DNA of 64,000 nucleotides from Paraurantiacibacter namhicola (GCF_001687545.1 NZ_CP016545.1:977001-1041000), one strand, 5' to 3'. Positions 10,997-18,802 are shown, numbered from the stretch's first letter. Translations and numbers: made by a program. Notes: generated by a model from the letters alone, not told the origin.

Positions 10997-11029
10997 CCAT
11001 CACCCCCCCCATTGCGGTTTGGGGGATGG
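10997..11029 (+). promoter_or_regulatory. Leader hairpin enclosing the RT start codon
   Basis: CCAT followed by a run of eight C (11003-11010) can pair with GGGGG (11021-11025) and ATGG (11026-11029), with loop ATTGCGGTTT or similar. The right arm contains the start ATG itself, and the G run is the only purine-rich stretch that could serve as a ribosome site. Such a structure would limit translation. It is seen directly as sequence complementarity. The function is inferred. Confidence 0.45.
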
Positions 11030-12720
11030 TTTTGCTTTCGAAAGATATTCTGCAGGCCTTGCTAGGGAAGGGATACTTTCCCAAGGAACTGCCGCCAACT
11101 TTCACAACGGCGACTTTCTCTCAGGAGATTGAGGCCATCTTGTCTGATTGGGGAGTGGCGGAACTCTACAAAAAGCAGCCAAAAAAACGAAACCGCAGAA
11201 AATACAAATCCAACGCCTATGGATACGAAGTCCCGAAGGCCGAAATGGAAAGCATCTCCATTCCGAAAATTGGATTTGAACGCCGGACAGTGGGGATCAC
11301 TCATCCGATCCCACAAGCTCTTCTTTGTGAGGAAATTGCGAAAAATTATCCGACTATTCAAAAGTGGCTTACTCGGCAAACGTATTCCCTTGATGAGATT
11401 CGCGTTTCGCGGAAGTACGTACGAGCTATTAAGGGGATAAATTTCTCCCTCCATCGCGCGAAAAAGTCCTACATCGAGGCCACGTCAGATTGGCTTGTCA
11501 AAACGGACATCACGCGCTTCTATCCATCTATTTACACACATTCTTTGACGTGGGCAGCCTACGGCAAAGAAAAGGTGAAGGCGCGGCTCAAGACATTCGA
11601 GGGTAGTCTCGCGGATCGACTAGATATTCTAGTGAGAGCTTGTAATCGCAATCAGACAATTGGAATCCCAGTTGGACCAGAAACCTCTAGAATATTGGCC
11701 GAAATAATTTCATCACGCATTGATGACGACCTAAGGGCTGGCTTCGAAGATATCGAAGTCGATTCTGTGGACCGTCTGCAAGATGATTGGTTTGTGGGCG
11801 TAAAGACGCTCGAACGGTCGGAGAAGGTTCTATCGCAGATTGGCGCTGCCTACCGCGACTATAGTCTCGACATCAACGGCAGAAAGACTTCGGTCACGCG
11901 GATTGTACAGCATGTTGAAGAAGGTTGGAAAACTGAACTAGCTGGGTTCCTTTCGCACAAAACAGGCGACCTCAGAGGGGCACGACTGCGTGAGTTTCTG
12001 AATCTCACCCTCCGCCTTCAGCTCGAATACGAGAACCAAGCCGTCACCAATTATGCGTTGTCAGTGTTAGAGCATCAGTCCTTCGTAAAGTCCGACGTTG
12101 AAGCTTTGGAATCGTTTCTCTTGAAAGCCTCCGTGAGTTCACCGGGATCCATGTCGCGCATAGCTGAAATGATTTTGAATCTCGACTACGACACAAAGGC
12201 CGTCTCCAAACAAAGAATATCTGGCCGATTTACCGAGCTATCATCCAGAGCTCTTGAGAATGGCAACACATATGAAGCTATTTGGCTAGTTTACACTCTG
12301 CGCGGTCTAAAGTGTGTGATTGCCGATAAGCAATTGGTTAATTTGATTTCAAGTTCAAACTCGAGCGTGCTCGCCCTTATGCTCTTGGATATGAATGATC
12401 GCGGACTTGTAAGGTGCCCGATCTCGACCAGCTATTGGGAGTCGCAAATAAGTAACGACGCTGTGAAAGTGGATTGGTCATGGCTACTTGCCTATGAAGG
12501 TATGAGGCGGGGTTGGTTGCCTGATCCGAATGGCTTGATGGCCCAGCCTTTTTTTGAAGCTATGCACAGTCGCGGCGTGATTTTTTACGACGAGAGACGC
12601 AACGTCCGAAAACGCCGAGAAATGCTCAGACTGCGAAAAGCCATGCAAAGGCGTATGCGAAGCGAAGTGAGGCGCTTCATGTTCACAGTGCGTGATGTCG
12701 ACTTTGACGAGCACTACTAA
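11026..12720 (+). CDS. Stand-alone reverse transcriptase, Abi/DRT (unknown-group) type, candidate phage defence gene
   Basis: The protein has 564 residues. The N-terminus contains GKGYFPKELPPTFTT (residues 14-28), a motif I associate with abortive-infection-like RTs. RT motif A is KTDITRFYPSIY (159-170, D161), motif B is IGIPVGPETSRILAEI (212-227), and motif C is RLQDDWFVG (250-258, D253/D254) with Leu in place of the usual Tyr of YxDD. A motif-D-like LDINGRKT is at 281-288. Residues ~300-564 look helical and I do not recognise the family. There is no maturase, HNH or retron VTG motif, so group II intron and retron origins are unlikely. Base composition is far more AT-rich than its neighbours and codon use differs, which is a clear sign of transfer. 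No partner gene is present. Its TAA overlaps the stop of the yaiI remnant. Confidence 0.9.
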   Translation: MVLLSKDILQALLGKGYFPKELPPTFTTATFSQEIEAILSDWGVAELYKKQPKKRNRRKYKSNAYGYEVPKAEMESISIPKIGFERRTVGITHPIPQALLCEEIAKNYPTIQKWLTRQTYSLDEIRVSRKYVRAIKGINFSLHRAKKSYIEATSDWLVKTDITRFYPSIYTHSLTWAAYGKEKVKARLKTFEGSLADRLDILVRACNRNQTIGIPVGPETSRILAEIISSRIDDDLRAGFEDIEVDSVDRLQDDWFVGVKTLERSEKVLSQIGAAYRDYSLDINGRKTSVTRIVQHVEEGWKTELAGFLSHKTGDLRGARLREFLNLTLRLQLEYENQAVTNYALSVLEHQSFVKSDVEALESFLLKASVSSPGSMSRIAEMILNLDYDTKAVSKQRISGRFTELSSRALENGNTYEAIWLVYTLRGLKCVIADKQLVNLISSSNSSVLALMLLDMNDRGLVRCPISTSYWESQISNDAVKVDWSWLLAYEGMRRGWLPDPNGLMAQPFFEAMHSRGVIFYDERRNVRKRREMLRLRKAMQRRMRSEVRRFMFTVRDVDFDEHY

Positions 12721-12862
12721 CGATCGCGCCCCATCCCCACCAGCACTCGGTCCAGCGCCTGCAGGAAGTTCGACCGGTCCGCCTTACTGAACGGCGGAGG
12801 GCCTCCGCCCACTCCGTCCATCACGGCGCGCAGGTCTTCCATGATGGCGCGGGTGGTGATGC
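12717..12862 (-). pseudogene. Truncated second copy of the yaiI 3' end
   Basis: Reading leftward, the frame gives RAIMEDLRAVMDGVGGG then PPPFSKADRSNFLQALDR and a TAG stop at 12717-12719. This matches the C-terminus of the intact YaiI protein encoded at 13670-14152 (RAIMADLRSGMDGIGGG, FSKADRSRFLQALDR). The upstream two thirds are missing. Homology fades where the lipocalin gene ends (12863). The stop overlaps the RT stop codon, so in the source DNA the RT and a complete yaiI were probably convergent neighbours. Confidence 0.88.
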
Positions 12863-13429
12863 TCAGCCCTCCGGCTGCTGCGTCATCCGCACCAGCGACC
12901 AGTCATATCCCAGCTCCTTCACCCGCCGCTCCAGCAGGGTGCGGGTCGCCGCATCGGGCTGGGCTTCGCGGGTCAGCAACCAGAGGTAGCGGCCGCTCGG
13001 CTCGCCTACGATGGACCAGGGGTAGAGGCCGTCCGCATCCGGCTCGCCGCGGTCCAGCACCCAGTAATCGCCGTAAAAGGGGCCGAAGAAGCTGACCTTC
13101 AGCTGAGCGCCCTGGCTGCCCTCCACCACTTTGGCGCGGCCGGTGGACTGGCGGAACTCGCCGTCCAGCGCGCCTTCGTAGCAGGAGTTGACCACGCGGA
13201 TCTTGCCGTCATCGCGCAGGGTGTACTCGGCCGTCACGCCTTCGCAGCCTTCCTGGAAGGGCGCCTCGTACCGCGCATATTCGTACCACGTGCCAAGGTA
13301 GGATTGCAGCGCCACGGGCTTGGCCGGCATGGGCACGCTGGCATTGCCGACCGGGCCGGGCGTGCCGACGCAGGCGGCGGCGGTCAGGAGGAGGGCGGGG
13401 GCGAGGAGCAGGGTGCGCAGGGCTTTCAT
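12863..13429 (-). CDS. blc: Lipocalin-family lipoprotein (Blc-like)
   Basis: The protein has 188 residues from ATG at 13429. An N-terminal signal segment ends in LTAAAC, a plausible though imperfect lipobox. The lipocalin G-x-W motif appears as YLGTWYEYARY, and the late motif as YPWSIVGEPSGRYLWLLTRE. E. coli Blc is an outer-membrane lipoprotein that binds lysophospholipids. The same role is likely here. The frame continues 64 codons upstream, but without a signal-peptide-like start. Its 3' end abuts the yaiI remnant. Confidence 0.9.
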   Translation of the reverse strand: MKALRTLLLAPALLLTAAACVGTPGPVGNASVPMPAKPVALQSYLGTWYEYARYEAPFQEGCEGVTAEYTLRDDGKIRVVNSCYEGALDGEFRQSTGRAKVVEGSQGAQLKVSFFGPFYGDYWVLDRGEPDADGLYPWSIVGEPSGRYLWLLTREAQPDAATRTLLERRVKELGYDWSLVRMTQQPEG

Positions 13430-13486
13430 GTTGTCCCAACCCCATCGCCGCTGGCCAGGTTCCCCGAAGGCGGCCATAGGGGACGC

Positions 13487-13648
13487 ATGGCCGACCTCTA
13501 TCTCAAGAACCTCGAATCCGAACGCCGCCAGCTGTGGGCCACGTGCCGCCTGAAGGGCCTGCCCAAGGACACGCCGGAGCGGCAGCGCATCGTGGCCATC
13601 GACGCGGCGATCGCGGCGCACAAGGCGAAGGCCAAGGCTGCGGAGTGA
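13487..13648 (+). CDS. Small basic hypothetical protein
   Basis: The protein has 53 residues: MADLYLKNLESERRQLWATC, then a helical charged segment with KGLPKDTPERQRIVAIDAAI and a lysine/alanine tail. It sits between blc and yaiI. I do not recognise a family. The even codon pattern and AT/GC balance match its neighbours. Confidence 0.5.
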   Translation: MADLYLKNLESERRQLWATCRLKGLPKDTPERQRIVAIDAAIAAHKAKAKAAE

Positions 13649-13669
13649 GGCGTGGCTGTTAGCGGGCGG

Positions 13670-14152
13670 CTAGCGGGCGGTTCGCGACAGGCGCACCAGC
13701 TCGCGGTCCAGCGCCTGCAGGAAGCGCGAACGGTCGGCCTTGGAAAAGGCGGGCGGGCCGCCGCCGATTCCGTCCATCCCGCTGCGCAGGTCCGCCATGA
13801 TGGCCCGCGTCGCGATGGCCGCGCCGATGCCTGCGGTGTCGAACGGCTTGCCATTATGCGCCAGCACCGCCGCGCCGGCCTTCAGGCAGCGTTCCGCCAG
13901 CAGGATGTCCGCGGTGATGACCACGGTGTGCGGCCCGGCATTGTCGGCGATCCAGTCATCCGCCGCGTCGAAGCTGTCCGACACCACCACGCGCTTCACC
14001 CGCTCGCTCACCGGCACGCGGAAGGGACTGTTGCTGACCACGCGGACATGCGCGCCATGGCGCTGCGCCACGCGGTAGATTTCGTCCTTCACCGGGCAGG
14101 CATCGGCATCAACAAGGATGGTGACGGGTTGGGGCGGGCGGGCGCTATCCAT
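13670..14152 (-). CDS. yaiI: YaiI/YqxD family protein (DUF188, PIN-like)
   Basis: The protein has 160 residues. The start VTILVDADACPVKDEIYRVA and the conserved VSNSPFRVP, VITADILLAERCL, GKPFDTAGIG and GGGPPAFSKADRSRFLQALD are diagnostic for the YaiI/YqxD family. The acidic residues in DADACPVKDE suggest a PIN-like nuclease fold, but no activity is established. A truncated, diverged copy of its last ~45 codons lies about 0.95 kb to the left, next to the reverse transcriptase gene. Confidence 0.95.
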   Translation of the reverse strand: MDSARPPQPVTILVDADACPVKDEIYRVAQRHGAHVRVVSNSPFRVPVSERVKRVVVSDSFDAADDWIADNAGPHTVVITADILLAERCLKAGAAVLAHNGKPFDTAGIGAAIATRAIMADLRSGMDGIGGGPPAFSKADRSRFLQALDRELVRLSRTAR

Positions 14153-14215
14153 GGCTGATGCCGTAGCGTGCCCGCCGCGCCGCGCCTACGATTGCGGGCC
14201 TGTTATTCGCAGGGC

Positions 14216-14347
14216 TCAGCTGTTCTTCATGTTCTCCAGCCCCTTGATGGCGCCGGGCTTCAGGCTGGGGTTGGAGGCGTTGGTCTTGACCTTTTCCTTC
14301 TTGGGCTTGCGGTTCTCGCGGCTCTTCTTCTGCTGGCCTTTGGCCAT
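14216..14347 (-). CDS. Very small lysine-rich protein
   Basis: An open frame of 43 codons starts MAKGQQKKSRENRKPKKEK and ends in GLENMKNS. Its strongly basic, coherent composition and family-like appearance (short K/R-rich proteins of alphaproteobacteria) support it as a real gene. It may bind nucleic acid. This is inferred from composition only. Confidence 0.5.
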   Translation of the reverse strand: MAKGQQKKSRENRKPKKEKVKTNASNPSLKPGAIKGLENMKNS

Positions 14348-14525
14348 GGTCTTTTCCAATCGGGGCGGCATGCCCCGCCGCAGACCCTACGCCCCATTGC
14401 CCGATTGCTTGCATCAATTCGCAGCGGCCGGGTGGGGGCAGGCGGTGAGGGCTCCGCGAAATTCAGGACGAGGGCCGGACCCTTTCGGTCTTCCCACCCG
14501 TTGCTGCACCGCACAAGCCAGGAAA

Positions 14526-14819
14526 ATGTTCATGACCTCCCCCGAAGCCGCCACCCGCCTCTGGTTCGACAGCATGTCGCTCGCGATGGAGGCTTCCTCG
14601 GTCATCTGGCTGCGCAGCTGGCGCATGATGGCAGGCGGCGCTCTGGCAGAGCGGGAAGGGCAGCGCATGGTGGACGAGAAGCTGGCCGCCGCCGCGACCT
14701 TCTGGCCCGCCATGATGATGGCCGCGCCCTTCAGTCCGGCAGCCTTCGGCACGCAGGCTCTGGCGCATTATGCCAAGCCGGTGAGGGCCAACCGGCGGCG
14801 CCTTTCGCGGAGCGGCTGA
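14526..14819 (+). CDS. Small hypothetical protein, phasin-like composition
   Basis: The protein has 97 residues from ATG at 14526 (a second ATG at 14532 is better spaced from AGGA at 14519). It is helical and rich in Ala and Met, with SPEAATRLWFDSMSLAMEAS, EREGQRMVDEKLAAA and a Pro-rich middle. It resembles short phasin-like or granule-associated proteins in general composition, but no diagnostic motif is present. Confidence 0.55.
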   Translation: MFMTSPEAATRLWFDSMSLAMEASSVIWLRSWRMMAGGALAEREGQRMVDEKLAAAATFWPAMMMAAPFSPAAFGTQALAHYAKPVRANRRRLSRSG

Positions 14820-14939
14820 AACCCGCCGTTGCGCGCCGATTTTGCGGAACGCGGCGGGCGTCCGGGCGTTGAATTATCGAGGGCGAAAGGATGCCGACAC
14901 ACGGCGCACCGGCCCCGCGATTTCTAAAGGATCAGAACG

Positions 14940-15500
14940 ATGAAGACTGTAGCTTTTTCTTCGCTCGGTGCCCTTGCGCTCATGCTTGCAGCCTGCGGCG
15001 AGCCTGCCACCGACACCGATTCCGACACCGTCGCAATGGCTGACGGAGCGGAGGCAACCAGCTCGATCGTCGAGCTTGTCGGCGCCAACGAGAACCTGTC
15101 CAACCTCGCCACCTCAGTGCGGGTGACCGGGCTTGAAGAGACGCTGTCCGGCGAGGGGCCCTTCACGGTTTTTGCCCCGACCAATGCCGCCTTCGAGGAC
15201 CTGCCGCAGGGCAAGATGAAGAAGCTGGCGACGGACGATCTGGATGACCTGGCCCGGATCCTGACCTATCACACCGTGGCGGGCGAAGTCCGCACGCCTG
15301 ATCTCGGCACGGCCGTGGGCGCAGCTGGCGAAGAGGGGTATTCCTTCGAGACGGTCAATGGCGGCACGCTGACGGCAACGGTCGTGGACGGTGAATTCGT
15401 GCTGACCGACGCCAACGGCAATTCGGCACGCGTCATCGAGAAGAACGTGGATGCCTCCAACGGCGTCGTTCACATAATCGACGGCGTATTGGTTCCCTGA
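14940..15500 (+). CDS. Fasciclin (FAS1) domain lipoprotein
   Basis: The protein has 186 residues. A signal peptide with lipobox LAAC (cysteine at about residue 19) is followed by an acidic linker and one FAS1 domain with the conserved GPFTVFAPTNAAFEDLP, ILTYHTVAGE, VNGGTLTATV and NGVVHIIDGVLVP. FAS1 domains mediate adhesion or surface binding. It is a paralogue of the gene at 17203-17781, so this stretch carries two. An inverted repeat follows the stop. Confidence 0.92.
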   Translation: MKTVAFSSLGALALMLAACGEPATDTDSDTVAMADGAEATSSIVELVGANENLSNLATSVRVTGLEETLSGEGPFTVFAPTNAAFEDLPQGKMKKLATDDLDDLARILTYHTVAGEVRTPDLGTAVGAAGEEGYSFETVNGGTLTATVVDGEFVLTDANGNSARVIEKNVDASNGVVHIIDGVLVP

Positions 15501-15506
15501 ACACAT

Positions 15507-15542
15507 GCGGCGGCGCGGGGCCGGAATGTCCTGCGCCGCCGC
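15507..15542 (+). terminator. Terminator-like hairpin
   Basis: GCGGCGGCGC at 15507-15516 pairs with GCGCCGCCGC at 15533-15542, just after the fasciclin gene. The following AATTCATTTA has only a weak T stretch, so termination efficiency is uncertain. Confidence 0.5.
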
Positions 15543-15599
15543 AATTCATTTACTGGCCGGAAGAGGGCCGGCGAAGCCTATAATTGAGAGAGATCAGAC

Positions 15600-15944
15600 A
15601 TGCAGTTCCAGTTCAACACCGACAGCTCCGTCATGGGGACCGAGAACGTCGCCGAGCGTATCGAGGCGACTGTGCGCGACAAGGTTGCGCGTTTCGAAGA
15701 CCGGCTGACACGGCTGGAAGTGCACGTCCGCGATGAGAATGGACCGAAGCACGGCGCGGACGACAAGTCCTGCACCATCGAGGCGCGGCCCAAGGGCGGC
15801 AAGCCCATCGGCGTCACGTCGCATGCAGCCCAGGTGGACGATGCCGCGCGCAAGGCGGCGAGCACGCTGGCCCAGCGGCTTGAGCGCCACTTCGGCAAGG
15901 GCGACAAGAACCGCCACGAACCGCGCATCGACAAGGTGATGTAA
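15600..15944 (+). CDS. HPF/RaiA-like ribosome-associated protein
   Basis: The protein has 114 residues and starts MQFQFNTDSSVMGTE. The alternating strand-helix pattern with TEARPKGG-like and VDDAARKAASTLAQRLERHF elements matches the short sigma-54 modulation/hibernation factor family. Such proteins bind the 30S subunit in stationary phase and promote ribosome hibernation. The long form has a C-terminal dimerisation domain that is missing here. Confidence 0.75.
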   Translation: MQFQFNTDSSVMGTENVAERIEATVRDKVARFEDRLTRLEVHVRDENGPKHGADDKSCTIEARPKGGKPIGVTSHAAQVDDAARKAASTLAQRLERHFGKGDKNRHEPRIDKVM

Positions 15945-15957
15945 TCGGTTGGCGGCC

Positions 15958-16314
15958 TCAGCCAGCGCCGGGGCCGCCGCCCGCATTTGAAACGCCTGCC
16001 CGTTCGAGCTCCGGGGCGAGCCGACGCGTCAGCCACAGCCACCACATGCGGAAGTCCGCGCCCAGGCTCCACAGGGGATAGGTGAACGTGGCCGGGCGGT
16101 TGCGCTCGACCGTGAAGTGGGCGAGCCAGGCGAAGAAATAGCCCGCCAGCGGCATGGCGAGCAGCCACCACCAGCGCCCCGTCAGGACGGCGAAGATTGC
16201 GATGGCCACCACCAGCGTGGTGCCGAAATAATGCAGCGCGCGGGTGCGCGGTAGCGAGTGTTCCCGCAGGTAATGCGGCCAGAACTGCGCGAATGTGGTG
16301 TATTGCCGGCTCAT
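15958..16314 (-). CDS. Mpo1-like / DUF962 membrane protein
   Basis: The protein has 118 residues (or 121 from an ATG at 16323). It has two to three membrane helices. The family pattern includes FWPHYLREH, RALHYFGTT and FFAWLAHFTVERNRPATF, with conserved His residues in HYFGT and AHF. Yeast Mpo1 of this family is an iron-dependent dioxygenase in long-chain 2-hydroxy fatty acid breakdown. The bacterial role is not established. Confidence 0.88.
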   Translation of the reverse strand: MSRQYTTFAQFWPHYLREHSLPRTRALHYFGTTLVVAIAIFAVLTGRWWWLLAMPLAGYFFAWLAHFTVERNRPATFTYPLWSLGADFRMWWLWLTRRLAPELERAGVSNAGGGPGAG

Positions 16315-16551
16315 ACCAGCCATGCTGCGCCATGCGGGACGGCAAGGCAAGATTAGGTGAATCGCCCGGCCCGTGCTAAGCGGCCTGCGCTGACGTCGAG
16401 ATTTGCGACGGACTTCGAGATTTGCCGACCGCCGCACGCCTCCAGGGCAGCGGCGTAAACCAGACGACGACTTCCTTTCATCACACGATTTGACGCATCA
16501 CCGCCGCGCATGTCGCGCGTCGGCAACTCGCGTTCCCGAAAGGAACTCATC

Positions 16552-16764
16552 ATGGCCAAGACTGGCACCGTAAAATTCTTCAACACCGACAAGGGCTATG
16601 GTTTCATCCAGCCCGACGATGGCTCCGCTGACAGCTTCGTGCACATCACGGCCGTGCAGGCCGCTGGCATGCAGTCGCTCGATAAGGACCAGCGCCTGAA
16701 CTACGACGTAGAGCAGGGCCGCAATGGCAAGGAAAGCGCCGTCAACCTGTCGGCTGCTGACTGA
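16552..16764 (+). CDS. cspA: Cold-shock domain protein
   Basis: The protein has 70 residues, preceded by an AAAGGA ribosome site. The RNA-binding motifs RNP1 (KGYGFIQ) and RNP2 (SFVHI) are both present in the usual order, and the start TGTVKFFN is typical. It acts as an RNA chaperone or single-strand nucleic-acid-binding protein. The ~237 bp before it is gene-free and may contain a structured 5' leader as in other csp genes. Confidence 0.97.
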   Translation: MAKTGTVKFFNTDKGYGFIQPDDGSADSFVHITAVQAAGMQSLDKDQRLNYDVEQGRNGKESAVNLSAAD

Positions 16765-16843
16765 TAAATGGACACGGGCGCGCCGGGGCCTTGCGGCCTC
16801 GGCGCGCCATCCTATCCGGGAGTTCGAAGGGAACGCAAACACG

Positions 16844-17074
16844 ATGAGCCAGACTTACGAATTCTACACTGCCCGCGCCAAGGAATGCGCGACCGAGGCC
16901 GCCGCAGCCAAGCTGGACAATGTGCGCGAACGCGCGCTGCGTTCCGAGGCGACATGGCGCGGCCTTGCCGACCAGGCCCGCGCTGTGGCCGAACAGCGCG
17001 AGAAGATCGCGCGCGACAAGGCTGCCTTGCGCGAAATCGACGATGCACAGGCATCGCAGGCTTCGCCCGCCTGA
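16844..17074 (+). CDS. Small hypothetical coiled-coil protein
   Basis: The protein has 76 residues, begins MSQTYEFYTARAKECATEAA and is helical and highly charged throughout. It ends in a short Ala/Ser tail. Related short proteins are common in sphingomonads, but I know no function for them. Confidence 0.6.
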   Translation: MSQTYEFYTARAKECATEAAAAKLDNVRERALRSEATWRGLADQARAVAEQREKIARDKAALREIDDAQASQASPA

Positions 17075-17202
17075 TCCTTGATGGGCGCGTGCCGTCCACA
17101 CCCTTTCCGGAACGATTGCATTCGCGGCCCGTTGGGTCGCTGAAGGTCGCATGGCCAGGAGCCGCGCGCCCGATCACGATCTCCCCGAAAGGAATACGAC
17201 GC

Positions 17203-17781
17203 ATGAAAAAGCTGACAATCGCCCTCGCCTCCGCTGCAAGTCTTACCCTCGCAGCATGCGGTGAGACCGCAGAAGAAACCACGACCACCGACGAGACGAT
17301 GGCCGCCGACGAAATGAGCAATGACGAGATGGCCGGTGGCACGATCGTGGAAGTCGCTCAGGGTAATGCCGATTTCTCGACGCTGGTCGCAGCCGTGACT
17401 GCTGCGAACCTCGGCGAAACGCTGTCGGGTGAAGGCCCGTTCACCGTGTTCGCGCCGACCAATGCAGCCTTCGATGCGCTGCCCGATGGCACGGTCGAGG
17501 ACCTGACCACGAACAACACCGAAAAGCTCGGCACCATCCTCACCTACCACGTCGTGGAAGGTAACGTCGATGCAGCCACGCTGACGCAGGCCATCACCGA
17601 TGCCGGCGAAGGTGGCTACACGGTCAACACCGTCAACGGCGGCACGCTGACCGCAACGGTCGTCGATGGCAACGTCATCTTGACCGACGCTGCTGGCAAC
17701 ACCGCCACCGTCGTGCAGACCGATGTCGCAGCGTCCAACGGTACGATCCACGCGATCGACGCCGTGCTGATGCCCGAGTAA
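17203..17781 (+). CDS. Fasciclin (FAS1) domain lipoprotein, second copy
   Basis: The protein has 192 residues. The signal peptide ends in the lipobox LAAC. A Thr/Asp/Glu/Met-rich linker (ETTTTDETMAADE) comes before one FAS1 domain with GPFTVFAPTNAAFDALP, ILTYHVVEGN, TVNGGTLTATVVDG and NGTIHAIDAVLMP. It is a clear paralogue of the protein at 14940-15500, and the genes between (hibernation factor, cold shock) suggest a stationary-phase or stress setting. Confidence 0.93.
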   Translation: MKKLTIALASAASLTLAACGETAEETTTTDETMAADEMSNDEMAGGTIVEVAQGNADFSTLVAAVTAANLGETLSGEGPFTVFAPTNAAFDALPDGTVEDLTTNNTEKLGTILTYHVVEGNVDAATLTQAITDAGEGGYTVNTVNGGTLTATVVDGNVILTDAAGNTATVVQTDVAASNGTIHAIDAVLMPE

Positions 17782-17806
17782 TCGCGCGCACCATTGACCA
17801 AACGCA

Positions 17807-17839
17807 GGGCGTCCCGGAAACGGGGCGCCCTTCGCTTTT
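17807..17839 (+). terminator. Rho-independent terminator after the second fasciclin gene
   Basis: GGGCGTCCC at 17807-17815 and the matching arm in CGGGGCGCCC (17821-17830) form a hairpin, followed by TTCGCTTTTG. Confidence 0.65.
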
Positions 17840-17857
17840 GCAGCTACGGAGACGGCA

Positions 17858-18307
17858 ATGCGATCCATCCCGCCCTGGCCACGCTGGCTCGGCCTGTCCG
17901 GCCTGCTGCCGCAACTCGCCTGCCTCGCGGCTATCTTGTTCGGTCCTGCGGAATGGCGCTGGACGGCGCTGGCGATTGCCTGGGGCTACGCCGCGCTGAT
18001 CTTTAGTTTCCTCGGCGGCATGTGGTGGGGGATCGCGGCCAGCCGTATCCGCGAGGGCGAGCGCGTGCCCGCATGGCTGTGGGTGGCCAGCGTCGCGCCC
18101 AGCCTGGTTGCGCTGGCGACATATGTGCCTTGGGTGCTGGGCTGGAGCTGGCCCCAGCCTCAGCTCGTCATTCTCGGCCTGGCCATCATTGCCAGCCTGT
18201 GGGTGGATCGCCGCATCGCGCCTTCTGCACCGGATTGGTGGATGGCGCTGCGGATCCCGCTTTCGCTGGGCCTGGGCGGCGCAAGTCTGATCATCGGATT
18301 GATCTGA
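17858..18307 (+). CDS. DUF3429 membrane protein
   Basis: The protein has 149 residues and about four to five membrane helices. The pattern starts WPRWLGLSGLLPQLACL, with FSFLGGMWWGIA in the second helix region, as in the DUF3429 family. No activity is known. It stands alone after the terminator of the fasciclin gene. Confidence 0.82.
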   Translation: MRSIPPWPRWLGLSGLLPQLACLAAILFGPAEWRWTALAIAWGYAALIFSFLGGMWWGIAASRIREGERVPAWLWVASVAPSLVALATYVPWVLGWSWPQPQLVILGLAIIASLWVDRRIAPSAPDWWMALRIPLSLGLGGASLIIGLI

Positions 18308-18319
18308 GCGAAAGCCCGG

Positions 18320-18802
18320 TCAGTAGATCGCCCGGATCCCATCGGTCGTCACCGGCTCGCCGCGTGACGGATCGTTGCCGCTGGTGACAGTCACCTGCGG
18401 CTGCTCCTTCGCCGGCGCTGGCGTGTTCGCCGCAGGCTCTGCCAGCGTCGACGTGTCCTCCACTTCCACTTGTTCTCGAGCAGGAAGAGGTGCGGTGGAT
18501 GCGTAATAATCGTCGATATGGAAGCCGCGGCGCTCCGCTTCCATGCGCGCGACATCGCTGTCCCAGACCTCGCTGTCGTAATCCAGGTCCGGCCGATAAC
18601 CGCCGCGCGGATCCAGGTCCTGCGGCTGGACGGCGAAGCGCGCCTGGCGCGGCCGTTCCTGCAAGCGCATGGAGGCTGCCTGCGTCTGGCTGTAAGGATT
18701 GACCGAGCGATCCTGCATGGCCGGGTCCGCCAGCCTCCCGCCCGCCACGCCCGCCACTAGGCCCAGCGGGATTGCTGCCGCCAGAATGAAACGCGTCTTC
18801 AT
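18320..18802 (-). CDS. Exported hypothetical protein
   Basis: The protein has 160 residues. The N-terminus is a signal-like hydrophobic helix (FILAAAIPLGLVAGVAG). The rest is polar and disorder-prone, with a YRPDLDYDSEVWDSDVARME stretch and a Pro/Ala linker before a C-terminal TTDGIRAIY. Convergent with the DUF3429 gene. No family recognised. Confidence 0.62.
   Translation of the reverse strand: MKTRFILAAAIPLGLVAGVAGGRLADPAMQDRSVNPYSQTQAASMRLQERPRQARFAVQPQDLDPRGGYRPDLDYDSEVWDSDVARMEAERRGFHIDDYYASTAPLPAREQVEVEDTSTLAEPAANTPAPAKEQPQVTVTSGNDPSRGEPVTTDGIRAIY

Noticed and set aside
11026-12720. Group II intron or retron
   Set aside because: There is no maturase/HNH domain, no intron ribozyme domains at the flanks, and no retron VTG motif or msr/msd-like repeat seen nearby.
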